A stretch of 64,000 nt of DNA from Herbinix sp. (GTDB lineage Bacteria; Bacillota; Clostridia; Lachnospirales; Lachnospiraceae). Made by a program: the position numbers and the translations under genes. The DNA lies in the NCBI GenBank assembly GCA_029240245.1, contig JARBTJ010000005.1:48006-112005 (forward strand). The letters run 5' to 3'. Shown here one piece after another: positions 1 to 8,539 of the stretch; position 1 is the stretch's first letter, and each line of letters starts with the position of its first letter. The notes beneath the pieces are model-generated. The model was not told the origin of the DNA, ran no database searches, and worked only from the letters and a program-made list of their open reading frames with translations.

Positions 1-1
1 T

Positions 2-2134
2 GTCTTTAATTCTAAAAAGCAGGTAATCGCTAGCTCCGACCCGCTTGTCATCGGACAGGAGAACCAATCGGACTATGCTCTTTCCTATATGTTAGTTACC
101 CGCGAAATTTCAATAGCAGCGGGCGGATTGAAACCCATTACCAAATCAGGTAAAACCTTTTACACCATTGATGTCGGCTGTCCAATATTTGATTCTGACT
201 CGAATTCCCTGATCGGTTACGTAGTCAGTAGCTTGAATGCCTCCTTCTTAGACGAGTTACTGGAATCTATTAATTTCGGAAAAAGCGGTTTGGGTATTTT
301 ACTGGACTATAACGGTACTGTCATTTATCATCCGGAACCAAATTTAATAACTAAAAATATAAATTCCACAAAATTATCCGGCCTTGTTAACGATTATAAC
401 AGAGGGAATATCAAATCAAGCGGAAGCTTTGAATACTTTTTCGATAATACGAATCAAGCTTTTGGATACAGTATAATTCCAAAATTAAATTTTGTTTTAC
501 TGGTCAAGCAGGATATTAGTGAAATCCGCTCCCTTACAACAATTATGTTATACCTTTTAATCTTTATCAGTGCTGTTATATTAATCATCATTATCATTTT
601 TGCCAATTGGCTGGCTAAATATTTATCAGCTCCGATCATATCCCTGCGTGATGCAATGCGGACTGCCTCAGACGGTAATCTGAATATACAATCAAACATT
701 AAAAGCAATAATGAACTTGGCGAATTATCGAAAAGCTTTAATAAAATGCTACATATTATTAAAACGAATTATGAGGATTTGGAAGCCATGCACGAGGAGC
801 TTTTATCCAACGAAGAACAGCTCCGCATGAATTATGATCATATTGAATTCTTAGCATATCATGATATTTTGACTAACCTTCCGAATAAACTCGCATTTTT
901 GGATTATATGAATGGAGCTTTGCTATCTTCACCCTCCGATAAAAAAATTCACGCAGTTTATTTTGTCGACCTCGATAATTTCAAAACAGTGAATGATACC
1001 TTGGGTCACGAATATGGAGATACTCTGCTGGTTAAGACGGCTCAGATACTTACCAATGTCATCGGGGGCGATGGCATGCTTGCAAGAGCAGGTGGTGATG
1101 AGTTTCTAATATTTAAGGAAAATATGACTTCAAAGAAATCAGCCGTTGATTTTGCTCACCAAATGATTGAAAGTTTTCATAATCCTTTAGACTTAGAAGG
1201 TGAGATGATATATGTATCAATGAGCATCGGTATCGCCGTCTATCCAGAAAATGGTTTATCTCCCAATACCTTGATTAAAAACGCTGATATAGCAATGTAT
1301 AAATCCAAGGATACCGGTAAAAACAAATATACTATGTTTGATTCTAAAATGGAGGATGAGCTTAACCGTAATACTATAATTATAGAAGTGTTAAGAAATG
1401 CAATCGATAATCATGAGATCTATATTCAATATCAGCCTTTGATCGAGTTAACAAGCAATAAGGTCATTGGTTTTGAAGCACTCATGCGGATAAGAAGCGA
1501 ACGCCTCGGCTTCTTAACACCAAAGGAGTTTATACCGATTGCTGAAGAAAGCGGATTAATCATCGAACTTAGTTCCTGGCTTATTAGGGAAGCCTGTAGC
1601 TTCAATAAAAAGTTAATCGATCAAGGCAATAAACCTCGTCCGGTATCCGTTAACATCTCCTCCGTTCAGATTAACCGACCCGGTTTTACGAACCTTATAT
1701 CGGAAATACTATCCGAAACCGGTCTTCCCCCGGAATGCCTAGAGCTTGAAATAACGGAAAGCACCCTGGTTTCCTCAATTATGGATGCTACCCAGTTGCT
1801 AACCAGCCTCCAGAAAATCGGAGTAAAAGTATCCCTTGATGATTTCGGTACCGGTTACTCCTCATTAAACTACCTGACCAAGATGCCGATTAACACTCTA
1901 AAGATTGATAAATCCTTTATCGATAATATCTGTCATAGTAAAAAGGATGCCTTTATTGCCGAATCGATTATAAAACTTGCGCACAGCTTGGATATTAAGG
2001 TTGTAGCGGAAGGAGTCGAGCATGAAAACCAATTATCCATGCTCAGAGCTCACAACTGTGATATTATTCAGGGTTATATCTTCAGTGCTCCACTGCATCC
2101 GGAGGATTTGACCGATATCATCTATGAATTATAA
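2..2134 (+). CDS. dCache-HAMP-GGDEF-EAL c-di-GMP signalling protein (5' partial)
   Basis: The reading frame is open to the left edge, so the N-terminus lies outside the window; the first ATG at 89 is internal. What remains starts in an extracellular Cache-type sensor domain, followed by one hydrophobic membrane helix (about 540-610 nt), a HAMP linker, a GGDEF domain and an EAL domain. The diguanylate cyclase signature AGGDEF is intact near nt 1087-1104. The EAL signature (FEALMR) lies near nt 1472-1489, and the DDFGTGYSSL motif of active phosphodiesterases is present. Both active sites therefore look competent, and the protein may make or break c-di-GMP in response to an external ligand. A membrane location follows from the helix. 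Which activity dominates cannot be told from sequence. A terminator hairpin follows at 2232-2257. Confidence 0.93.
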   Translation, partial: VFNSKKQVIASSDPLVIGQENQSDYALSYMLVTREISIAAGGLKPITKSGKTFYTIDVGCPIFDSDSNSLIGYVVSSLNASFLDELLESINFGKSGLGILLDYNGTVIYHPEPNLITKNINSTKLSGLVNDYNRGNIKSSGSFEYFFDNTNQAFGYSIIPKLNFVLLVKQDISEIRSLTTIMLYLLIFISAVILIIIIIFANWLAKYLSAPIISLRDAMRTASDGNLNIQSNIKSNNELGELSKSFNKMLHIIKTNYEDLEAMHEELLSNEEQLRMNYDHIEFLAYHDILTNLPNKLAFLDYMNGALLSSPSDKKIHAVYFVDLDNFKTVNDTLGHEYGDTLLVKTAQILTNVIGGDGMLARAGGDEFLIFKENMTSKKSAVDFAHQMIESFHNPLDLEGEMIYVSMSIGIAVYPENGLSPNTLIKNADIAMYKSKDTGKNKYTMFDSKMEDELNRNTIIIEVLRNAIDNHEIYIQYQPLIELTSNKVIGFEALMRIRSERLGFLTPKEFIPIAEESGLIIELSSWLIREACSFNKKLIDQGNKPRPVSVNISSVQINRPGFTNLISEILSETGLPPECLELEITESTLVSSIMDATQLLTSLQKIGVKVSLDDFGTGYSSLNYLTKMPINTLKIDKSFIDNICHSKKDAFIAESIIKLAHSLDIKVVAEGVEHENQLSMLRAHNCDIIQGYIFSAPLHPEDLTDIIYEL

Positions 2135-2231
2135 ACAGAGCTTCGTATCAACTAGCCAAGCACAAGGTGTCAGCTCGCTGACACTGTCGCGCCCGGGCGG
2201 ATTGCGAAGCAAAAAATCCTTACCGCGAAAT

Positions 2232-2257
2232 GCGCTTCCTGCAGGGAGTGCTTTTTT
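2232..2257 (+). terminator. Terminator of the GGDEF-EAL gene
   Basis: An 8-bp stem (GCGCTTCC / GGGAGTGC, two G-U pairs) with loop TGCA is followed directly by six T. It sits about 100 nt after the stop at 2134. Confidence 0.6.
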
Positions 2258-2283
2258 GTTTCATAGGACACACTCCTATGAAA

Positions 2284-2354
2284 CAAAAAAAGATACTGTA
2301 GGACAGTTTCCTACGAATGTATTATAACCTCCGTACTACTATCCTACAGCATCT
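2284..2354 (-). terminator. Terminator of fba
   Basis: Read on the minus strand, GATGCTGTAGGATAG pairs with CTGTCCTACAGTATC (13 of 15) and seven T follow. It lies 60 nt downstream of the aldolase stop. Confidence 0.65.
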
Positions 2355-2415
2355 TTCCTATTCTTATTTATCACATATTACGTTTCATACAATTCTTACA
2401 GATTTTAACCGGTTC

Positions 2416-3354
2416 TTACCAAGCTTTACCGGAGCAACCAAGTACATTAACAATTTTATGCTTAACAACTGCTTTGATATTATTTCTTGCAGGTGTAAGG
2501 TATTGTCTCGGATCAAAGTGACTCGGGTTGTTGAAGAAATACTCTCTGATACCTGCAGTGAATGCAAGTCTTAAATCAGAGTCTATGTTAATTTTACATA
2601 CTGCCATGCCTGCAGCCTGTCTTAACATCTCTTCCGGAATACCAATCGCATCTTCCATTTTACCGCCGTACTGCTGAATTGTCTTTACATATTCCTGAGA
2701 TACGGAGGAAGCACCGTGTAATACGATAGGGAAATTAGGCAATCTTCTTTCTACTTCTTCTAAGATATCAAAACGAAGCTTAGGTTTCTGGCCCGGTTTG
2801 AATTTGAATGCACCATGGCTGGTACCGATAGCAATTGCTAAAGAGTCTACGCCGGTACGTGTAACAAATTCTTCTACTTCATCCGGTCTTGTAAAGGAAG
2901 CATCTTCTGCCGATACATTAACATCATCCTCAATACCTGCAAGCTTACCTAATTCGCCTTCAACAACGCAACCATGAGCATGCGCATATTCTACAACCTT
3001 TTTCGTCAAAGTAATATTGTCCTCAAAGCTGTGTTTTGAACCATCTATCATGACGGAAGAAAATCCTCCATCGATACAGGATTTACAAATTTCAAAGTCG
3101 TCACCATGGTCTAAGTGAAGAGCGATAGGAAGGTCGGTATCAATTATAGCTGCCTCAACCAATTTTACAAGGTATGCATGCTTTGCGTATTTTCTAGCTC
3201 CGGCTGAAACTTGTAAAATAAGCGGTGCATTTTCTTCTTTCGCAGCTTCCGTAATACCCTGGATGATTTCCATGTTGTTTACGTTAAAAGCTCCTATTGC
3301 ATAACCTCCGGCATATGCTTTTTGAAACATTTCTTTTGTTGTCACTAAAGCCAT
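2416..3354 (-). CDS. fba: Class II fructose-1,6-bisphosphate aldolase
   Basis: This 312-residue cytosolic enzyme of glycolysis and gluconeogenesis cleaves fructose-1,6-bisphosphate to dihydroxyacetone phosphate and glyceraldehyde-3-phosphate with a Zn ion. The family landmarks are visible: HLDHG with the catalytic Asp82 and Zn ligand His83, EGELG (Glu134), GTSHGAFK (His180), VLHGASS (His213) and KINIDSDLR for phosphate binding. The length is typical of clostridial class II aldolases. The ATG at 3354 has an AGAAAGG ribosome site. The gene is monocistronic, with its own promoter at 3454-3481 and a terminator at 2284-2354. The assignment is firm; tagatose-bisphosphate aldolase is the only close alternative. 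Confidence 0.96.
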   Translation of the reverse strand: MALVTTKEMFQKAYAGGYAIGAFNVNNMEIIQGITEAAKEENAPLILQVSAGARKYAKHAYLVKLVEAAIIDTDLPIALHLDHGDDFEICKSCIDGGFSSVMIDGSKHSFEDNITLTKKVVEYAHAHGCVVEGELGKLAGIEDDVNVSAEDASFTRPDEVEEFVTRTGVDSLAIAIGTSHGAFKFKPGQKPKLRFDILEEVERRLPNFPIVLHGASSVSQEYVKTIQQYGGKMEDAIGIPEEMLRQAAGMAVCKINIDSDLRLAFTAGIREYFFNNPSHFDPRQYLTPARNNIKAVVKHKIVNVLGCSGKAW

Positions 3355-3453
3355 CTTATTATCAATCCTTTCTATTTGCTTAATATTATTCTGATTTGAA
3401 TGTTTTTTCCCGTGAAATCAAGTCAATCAAATCATAATTTGCAATTCTTATCT

Positions 3454-3481
3454 ATTATACCATAAAATAGTTAGTTGAAAA
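3454..3481 (-). promoter_or_regulatory. Promoter of fba
   Basis: On the minus strand, -10 TATAAT (3454-3459) lies 16 bp after TTTTCA (3476-3481). This leaves a leader of about 95 nt before the ATG at 3354. Confidence 0.6.
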
Positions 3482-3649
3482 GTTATTTTATAAATTTTTT
3501 ATGGATAAGCTATCCAGAAACTTCGGACCATTGATCACACATGCCTTCCGGTTCATATAATATATCATATCATCTGTTATATTATGTGTCTTTACTTGAT
3601 CTTCTATTATGAGGAAAGCATGCTGATACAACAAGAAGGAGCGAATTGT

Positions 3650-3868
3650 ATGTTTTATCATCCCTATAATCTCCGTAATCCGGATTATGACGGACCATAT
3701 CGACCAATACGGTGGCGAAATCCTTCCTCCTATTTTTATCCGAGAACCGGTCGAATCATTGTAATACCGATTACCCTCAGACCTCCGGTTGGTAGACTTC
3801 CCTGGGGTCCCGGCCCTGCTCGTCCGCCATGGGGCATACCCAGATACAGGAACAAACCATATCGCTAG
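3650..3868 (+). CDS. Small Pro/Arg/Tyr-rich protein of unknown function
   Basis: This is a 72-residue protein beginning MFYHPYN. The start at 3650 was chosen because AAGGAG lies 8 nt upstream; longer forms starting at 3584 or 3620 lack such a site. It is rich in Pro, Arg, Tyr and Trp, with repeated PYRP/RWRNP/RPP/GPGP-like segments, and has no Cys, no signal peptide and no clear membrane helix apart from a short IIVIPITL stretch. The family is not recognised. Composition of this kind occurs in small spore-coat or cell-surface proteins of clostridia, but that is only a suggestion. The gene stands alone between fba and a thioesterase gene. An 77-nt hairpin region follows at 3902-3978. Confidence 0.55.
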   Translation: MFYHPYNLRNPDYDGPYRPIRWRNPSSYFYPRTGRIIVIPITLRPPVGRLPWGPGPARPPWGIPRYRNKPYR

Positions 3869-3901
3869 TCTGTAGAATCTTTTTTAATGCAACACGTACC
3901 C

Positions 3902-3978
3902 ACCTCCCTTATTGCTATAGTCTGATTGATAAATATATTCCTATCAATATCGGTAGTCAGAACTGTACTAAGGGAGGT
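3902..3978 (+). ncRNA. Long nested hairpin upstream of the thioesterase gene
   Basis: ACCTCCCTTA (3902-3911) pairs perfectly with TAAGGGAGGT (3969-3978). Two inner stems also form (TCTGA/TCAGA and ATTGATA/TATCAAT). The right arm is itself a perfect Shine-Dalgarno-like sequence with no useful start codon after it. There is no T-run, so this is not a simple terminator. It could be a structured leader, the 3' end of the small gene, or a small dispersed palindrome. Confidence 0.4.
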
Positions 3979-4107
3979 AATTGATTCCTTATATTTCAAA
4001 TTGCAGTAACTGAACCAAACCTTGATAAATGTCAGTAAAAGGTATAGAATAAGATGAACTTATCAATCATGTTTTATGTTATATTCTACGAACGAAAGGA
4101 TTAACCT

Positions 4108-4578
4108 ATGGAACCAAAACGTGTTTCAGATTCTATAACCGAACAGGTACAGATTTTGATGCCATCCCATATAAACGGAACAGACCGGCTGTTTGGCGGG
4201 CAGCTGGTGGAATGGATCGATGTCGTGGCAGCAGTTGTTGCCAGACGCCATTCCGGCTGCAATGTAACAACTGCTGCCATAGACAATTTGCAGTTTAAGG
4301 CAGGCGCTTATATAAATAACACACTTGTACTAATTGGCCGTATAACCTATGTCGGTCATACCTCTATGGAGGTTCGAGTTGATACCTATGTGGAGGATTT
4401 AACCGGTTTCCGCAAGGTAGTGAACCGTGCTTATCTCGTATTGGTTGCACTTGATTCCGAAGGAAATCCGAATGAAGTCCCAAGACTTTTGTTGGAGAAT
4501 GAATCAGAACGGGCCGAATGGGAATCCGGAAAAAAACGCCACGCACTGCGACACAGACGACGAAAGGAAGGCTTTTAA
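4108..4578 (+). CDS. Acyl-CoA thioesterase, hotdog fold (YciA/YkhA type)
   Basis: This is a 156-residue cytosolic hotdog-fold protein. The N-terminal stretch (HINGTDRLFGGQLVEWID, residues 21-38) is the conserved helix-loop of hexameric acyl-CoA hydrolases that release CoA from acyl-CoA thioesters, with the Asp38 position used in catalysis. The strands AAIDNLQFKAG and VGHTSMEVRV follow in the usual order. The C-terminal tail is very basic (KKRHALRHRRRK). GAAAGGA lies 8 nt before the ATG. It is convergent with the SDR gene at 4675 and in no operon. Substrate chain length cannot be inferred. Confidence 0.88.
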   Translation: MEPKRVSDSITEQVQILMPSHINGTDRLFGGQLVEWIDVVAAVVARRHSGCNVTTAAIDNLQFKAGAYINNTLVLIGRITYVGHTSMEVRVDTYVEDLTGFRKVVNRAYLVLVALDSEGNPNEVPRLLLENESERAEWESGKKRHALRHRRRKEGF

Positions 4579-4674
4579 ATACCCGTATTCATAGCTGTTC
4601 ATGTTGTAGGCCTTGTTGAAATGGGCGTAGCAGCATAACAGCTTTTCTAATATCGCTTCCATTGTGCGCCTTAT

Positions 4675-5418
4675 TTATTCTTCTTTTTCTATGGACGCAG
4701 CCTTTCTCACCGCATCCTCCAAGGTCATACCTGCAAATGCCTGTGCATCTATGACTCTTCCACTTTTTTTATCATCCAGAAAAGCACCGATTACCATACC
4801 CGGAATAACGCTATCCACCGAATTTGGAGCATGTGGTCCTCCCAAATCAGTGTTACACCAGCCGGGCTTGACTAAATTGATCATGACATTGGTGCCTTCC
4901 AATCTTGAACCTAAATCCTTCGTAACCTTATCCAGAGCAGCTTTACTTGCTGAATATCCTGCCTGTTGCGGTTCATTTTTAATTCCACTGGTTGTATTGA
5001 TGATTCTTCCAAAACCTCTTTCTACCATTTTAGGAATGAAACGGTAGCAAATCATCATCGGTGTAATTGTATTAATGATGAAACTTTGAGTAAAATCCTC
5101 GGGCGGTGTTTTAAAAAAGTCATGGCGGTAAGCAACCTGGACTCCGGCATCATTAAAAATAATATCGATATGGGTTTCTTTTTCCTCTATCTCAACAAAC
5201 ATACGGTTAACCGCATTGAGATCGGATAATTCAGCCTGGACTGCATAGGCATCTACACCGAGAGCTTTCACTTCCTCGAGCACCTTTTCTGTATGAGAGA
5301 TACACCTGCTGTGAAGCACCAGATTACATCCCATTTCTGCCATGCTTAGCGCTATTCTGTAGCCAATTCCTCTGCTGGCACCGGTGATTAGTGCCCATTT
5401 TCCCTTAACCTTAGTCAT
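4675..5418 (-). CDS. Short-chain dehydrogenase/reductase (SDR)
   Basis: This 247-residue classical SDR has the cofactor motif TGASRGIG (residues 12-19), NDAG (89-92) in place of the usual NNAG, catalytic Ser144, and YSASK with Tyr155 and Lys159. The PGWCNTDLGG segment after the active site matches the substrate-loop region. It is expected to be a cytosolic NAD(P)-dependent alcohol or ketone oxidoreductase; the substrate is not deducible. Arg16 after TGAS and no acidic residue at the end of strand 2 (HSR, 36-38) favour NADP. The start at 5418 has GGAGG 8 nt upstream. It is monocistronic and convergent with the thioesterase gene. Confidence 0.9.
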   Translation of the reverse strand: MTKVKGKWALITGASRGIGYRIALSMAEMGCNLVLHSRCISHTEKVLEEVKALGVDAYAVQAELSDLNAVNRMFVEIEEKETHIDIIFNDAGVQVAYRHDFFKTPPEDFTQSFIINTITPMMICYRFIPKMVERGFGRIINTTSGIKNEPQQAGYSASKAALDKVTKDLGSRLEGTNVMINLVKPGWCNTDLGGPHAPNSVDSVIPGMVIGAFLDDKKSGRVIDAQAFAGMTLEDAVRKAASIEKEE

Positions 5419-5849
5419 GCAATATACCTCCGTAATACGATTAAACTATTTTTACCATCTCTTATGGGATTATCAATTCAATTTGATTTTCTGTCATATA
5501 AAATTCCTTCTCCAGTGACAAATATATGGAATACCTCCATTCCATGATCTCAATTATTATTCATAAATGTAGCTAGTAATATTCGGTATTGATGAATAAA
5601 TGTGATGAATTACATGTAATTAAATTCTAACATCGATATGAATAACTGGCTGATCCGGAACCCATTTTCGTATGGTATGAAGATACGAGGATTCCTTATA
5701 TTTTAGGCATTTTCTTAAAGTTGTTTATTACAATACCATTAAAATGAGGGTACTGTGGATAAAACTACGGAAACTCAAGAAATAATCATATTGACATAAA
5801 TATTTCCATGTGTTAATCTGATACAAATTAATGGCAGCATGATTGTCTT

Positions 5850-6178
5850 GCAAAGATAAGCGGGCCATGAAAAGAATAGCAAAAGCAACTATTCTACGTG
5901 ATTGATGTCAATTAGTATGAGCGTTAGTTTGAAGCTGGTCACACTGAGGTTCGTGTTTTTCGACCAAATGCAAGCAAACATTTTCAAATTTGGAGGTAGT
6001 ATATGCAATTCGTATATGTAAATCTGAACAGGGACGACGATAGATAGCGCTTGTACTTATGATTTTCCGGGTACAGGCGCTTACAGTCTTGTGCCTGTGT
6101 GGAGGATCATATGATGTACTAAAATAATCATATAATAACCACATCGGTAAATGTTATATTTCCCGGTGTGTTTTTTTT
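5850..6178 (+). ncRNA. Candidate small RNA ending in an orphan terminator
   Basis: A plus-strand intrinsic terminator at 6140-6178 (CACATCGG / CCGGTGTG plus eight T) has no gene upstream for more than 700 nt on that strand. Preceding hairpins are TGGTC/GACCA near 5936-5966, GCGCTTGTAC/GTACAGGCGC near 6047-6080, and the competing ACAGGC/GCCTGT. A TTGACA at about 5793 has only a poor -10 17 bp later, so the 5' end is a guess. I do not recognise a known RNA family. Confidence 0.4.
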
Positions 6179-6415
6179 ATCTAAAAATAGTACTTCGAAG
6201 GAGTTTTGACCGAATATTGGTCTCAAAGGAAGGGTGGTGATCGTATGGAACATATAGATTATGTTCGCACTGATCAATGGAAGGCTATCATAAATTAATT
6301 GCATCTTTTGCAGTAGATAGAGACTGAATATGTTATTTTTGATAATACGAATGGTCAAGCAAAGCATGCGGGCCATTGTAAGAATAAAGATTATGATGTA
6401 ACTGACTAACGTATG

Positions 6416-6451
6416 ATCATAACAATTTAATCAATCATAACAATTTAATCA
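6416..6451 (+). repeat. Tandem 18-bp repeat upstream of the AspRS gene
   Basis: Two exact copies of ATCATAACAATTTAATCA stand head to tail, followed by ATCAC, the start of a third. The repeat ends 36 nt before the start codon, so it lies in the leader or promoter of the synthetase gene. Confidence 0.8.
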
Positions 6452-6487
6452 ATCACAATAAGAAAAGTACATGGAGGAAATGATATT

Positions 6488-7813
6488 ATGAATAAAATAA
6501 ACGGTAACCTCAAACAACGATTTGTTCAACCCGAAGAATTATATAGTTTCATCGGCAAAGTAGTGACATTACAGGGTTCAGTATATAAAATCAGGCTGAT
6601 GAGCGGATTTGCCTTTGTTATCCTTCGGACGAAAAGAAGTATGGTTCAATGTATCTATAGTCAGGAATTTGCATGTTTCCCCCTGGAAAACATAAAGGAA
6701 GAAGCCTGCCTGATATTAACCGGTGAAGTGGTGGCGGAGGAACGGTCGAAAACCGGTTATGAGCTAAGGATGCTTGATGTTGAGGTACTTTCCTCTCCTG
6801 TGGAAGAGTCTCCGGTGGTTATTAATAATAAATGCATGGAGACCTCCTTAGAAACCTTATTGGATTTTCGTCCGATCACTCTTAGAAATGAGAAGGAGCG
6901 TGCTATCTTCAAGCTGCAGGAAGGAATTTGCAGAGGAATTCGTCAGTTTCTAACTGCACAGCAGTTTACTGAAATCCATTCTCCAAAGCTCGTATACGCC
7001 GGAGCGGAAGGTGGAGCTAATATTTTTAAACTGGACTATTTCGGCGGCGAGGCTTTTCTGGCACAAAGTCCTCAGTTTTATAAGCAGATGATGGTTGGCG
7101 TTTATGAGCGTGTATTTGAAATCGCTCCTGTTTACCGAGCTGAAAAGCATGATACTTCCAGACATTTAAATGAATATATCAGTGTTGACTTTGAAATGGG
7201 ATACATTGAAGGTTTTGAAGACATCATGCAGATGGAAACAAAGCTCCTGTTCGAAATACTGGAATTTCTTAAAACAGAATACACCTTCGAATTAAAGCTT
7301 CTTAATGTAAAGCTACCCGCCATTACAGAAATACCAGCAATCGCATTTACGGAGGCGAAACAATTAATTGCTCAGGAATACAACCGTGCGATCACCGATC
7401 TGGAGGATTTTGAACCGGAGGAGGAAAAACTGCTTTATGAATTAATCAAGAAAAAGACAGGAAGCGAATTTGTATTTGTTACTCATTATCCTAGTAAGAA
7501 ACGTCCCTTTTATGCCATGGAGGATCAGGAAAATCCGGACGTAACACTAAGTTTTGACTTATTATTTCGCGGTCTTGAAATCACAACCGGTGGACAGCGA
7601 ATTCATAATTATGAGGAACAACTTAATAAAATGAAACGTCGGGGCATGAATCCTGAAGCTTTTGAAAGCTATCTGATGATTCACAAACATGGTATGCCAC
7701 CGCATGGTGGTCTTGGTCTTGGATTGGAGCGTTTTACCAGTCGACTACTGGAACAAACTAATGTCCGATATTCCTCTCTTTTCCCACGGGATATGAAACG
7801 ATTAGTTCCGTAG
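6488..7813 (+). CDS. aspS: Archaeal-type aspartyl-tRNA synthetase (probably non-discriminating)
   Basis: This is a 441-residue class II synthetase: an N-terminal OB-fold anticodon domain (about 15-110) and a catalytic domain. Motif 2 reads EIAPVYRAEKHDTSRHLNE and motif 3 GGLGLGLERF. The length and the HYPSKKRPFY segment match the short archaeal/eukaryal-type AspRS found as AspS2 in some clostridia, not the roughly 590-residue bacterial AspRS with its GAD insertion, and AsnRS normally has a different residue pattern here. In clostridia this type often charges both tRNA-Asp and tRNA-Asn, feeding the GatCAB amidotransferase. The start at 6488 has GGAGGAAATG upstream. The gene is monocistronic, with a terminator at 7907-7955. 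The exact specificity, and whether it is the only AspRS in the cell, is unknown. Confidence 0.85.
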   Translation: MNKINGNLKQRFVQPEELYSFIGKVVTLQGSVYKIRLMSGFAFVILRTKRSMVQCIYSQEFACFPLENIKEEACLILTGEVVAEERSKTGYELRMLDVEVLSSPVEESPVVINNKCMETSLETLLDFRPITLRNEKERAIFKLQEGICRGIRQFLTAQQFTEIHSPKLVYAGAEGGANIFKLDYFGGEAFLAQSPQFYKQMMVGVYERVFEIAPVYRAEKHDTSRHLNEYISVDFEMGYIEGFEDIMQMETKLLFEILEFLKTEYTFELKLLNVKLPAITEIPAIAFTEAKQLIAQEYNRAITDLEDFEPEEEKLLYELIKKKTGSEFVFVTHYPSKKRPFYAMEDQENPDVTLSFDLLFRGLEITTGGQRIHNYEEQLNKMKRRGMNPEAFESYLMIHKHGMPPHGGLGLGLERFTSRLLEQTNVRYSSLFPRDMKRLVP

Positions 7814-8170
7814 ATTGTCTGCAATTCTTTATAACGAAGCCATAAGTTCATCACTTTCGAATAATCAACCACTGTCATGCTCCTCAGGATAAAGAACCAA
7901 GATAAAAAATAACCTCAGATTTTTACGTTTTCTGAGGTTATTTGAGATTTTATTTTATTTCTGAATGTTATTTCATTTCTCTTCATTAATTTCATAGCTA
8001 TAAAATTTTTCAAAAGGCGCTACACACATTTCCAGAGACTACCTAGCGAAATGTCTTACATTAATAAAATATTACCTTATAAATCACCAAAAGTGCTTAT
8101 GTCATTTTAATTTGTCAATTGTTTATAAATATACTTCCAAATCACAAATACTTTATTGACTCACATTTTA
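7814..8170. other. Spacer with terminator
   Basis: Apart from the terminator at 7907-7955 nothing is recognised; the rest is AT-rich sequence between convergent genes. Confidence 0.5.
7907..7955 (+). terminator. Terminator of the AspRS gene
   Basis: A perfect 13-bp stem, AAATAACCTCAGA / TCTGAGGTTATTT, with an 11-nt loop and a T-rich tail. A-runs on the left side mean it could serve the convergent gene as well. Confidence 0.75.
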
Positions 8171-8539
8171 TTACCGCAATGAATCTAATTGTTCTTTTCT
8201 ATGCTCCTGTTTTTCTTTTGCATTTCGGAACGTCTTCTCATCCATGTGATCAGCATTATGATTAAGATATCCTTCCGTATAAATTAAACGCTTTTCCGTG
8301 TTATCTTTGTAATTGTTGCTATAGTTATCACCATACGCTATTTTATTTTTCAAATTTTCAATTTCCTGCTGACGCTCTTCCTGAAGCTCTCTTGCATGCT
8401 CCAAATTCTCAGGAGAAGAGGAAATATCCGCATGCTGCTCCAGATGACGTTCCGTACGTGTCTGCTTTTCCACTATATTAACCAAATGATCAATTCGACG
8501 TTCATTTTCAGCACTACGACAATTTTTATTATTATCCAT
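8171..8539 (-). CDS. Small charged coiled-coil protein, unknown function
   Basis: This is a 122-residue soluble protein when started at 8539 (MDNNKNCR), where AAAGGGTGG lies 7 nt upstream; the ATG at 8557 would put that site inside the gene. It is almost entirely Glu/Lys/Arg/Asn/Gln, with helical heptad-like stretches (RRIDHLVNIVEKQTRTERHL; ELQEERQQEIENLKNK) and no signal peptide or membrane helix. A single Cys lies at the N-terminus. I recognise similar small hypotheticals in clostridia but no function. It is transcribed alone, facing the AspRS gene. Confidence 0.7.
   Translation of the reverse strand: MDNNKNCRSAENERRIDHLVNIVEKQTRTERHLEQHADISSSPENLEHARELQEERQQEIENLKNKIAYGDNYSNNYKDNTEKRLIYTEGYLNHNADHMDEKTFRNAKEKQEHRKEQLDSLR

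Larger units (their letters stand above)
2135..2415. other. Hairpin-rich spacer between convergent genes
   Basis: No gene is supported. The spacer holds four inverted repeats: GTGTCAGC/GCTGACAC around 2168-2185, the plus-strand terminator at 2232-2257, a 17-bp near-perfect palindrome at 2252-2291 with loop CACAC, and the minus-strand terminator at 2284-2354. The local GC-rich stretch near 2185-2210 (CGCCCGGGCGG) contrasts with the AT-rich surroundings. It could be part of a dispersed repeat, but no second copy is in this window. Confidence 0.55.
5419..6487. other. Long gene-free region with candidate small RNA and repeats
   Basis: No convincing protein gene is found in 1,069 nt; the longest frames here have no ribosome site and odd composition. 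What can be seen is: (a) an orphan plus-strand terminator at 6140-6178; (b) hairpins upstream of it near 5936-5966 and 6047-6080; (c) a diverged direct repeat, 5850-5878 against 6359-6386; (d) a possible 17-codon leader ORF, 6245-6298, with GGTGGTGA upstream; (e) two full 18-bp tandem repeats at 6416-6451 just before the AspRS gene. Confidence 0.5.

Noticed and set aside
3556..3568. Another GATATAT-like operator (AATATATCATATC)
   Set aside because: It is in AT-rich DNA with no matching promoter and no related function nearby.
6220..6260. Possible T-box leader (AGGGTGGTGATCG) ahead of the AspRS gene
   Set aside because: The core TGGNACC is not matched, and no specifier stem, terminator or antiterminator fold could be drawn; the T-rich terminator at 6140-6178 lies before it rather than after.
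5908..6376. Minus-strand frames in the long gene-free stretch
   Set aside because: Neither has a ribosome site or recognisable protein; the stretch contains repeats and hairpins instead.
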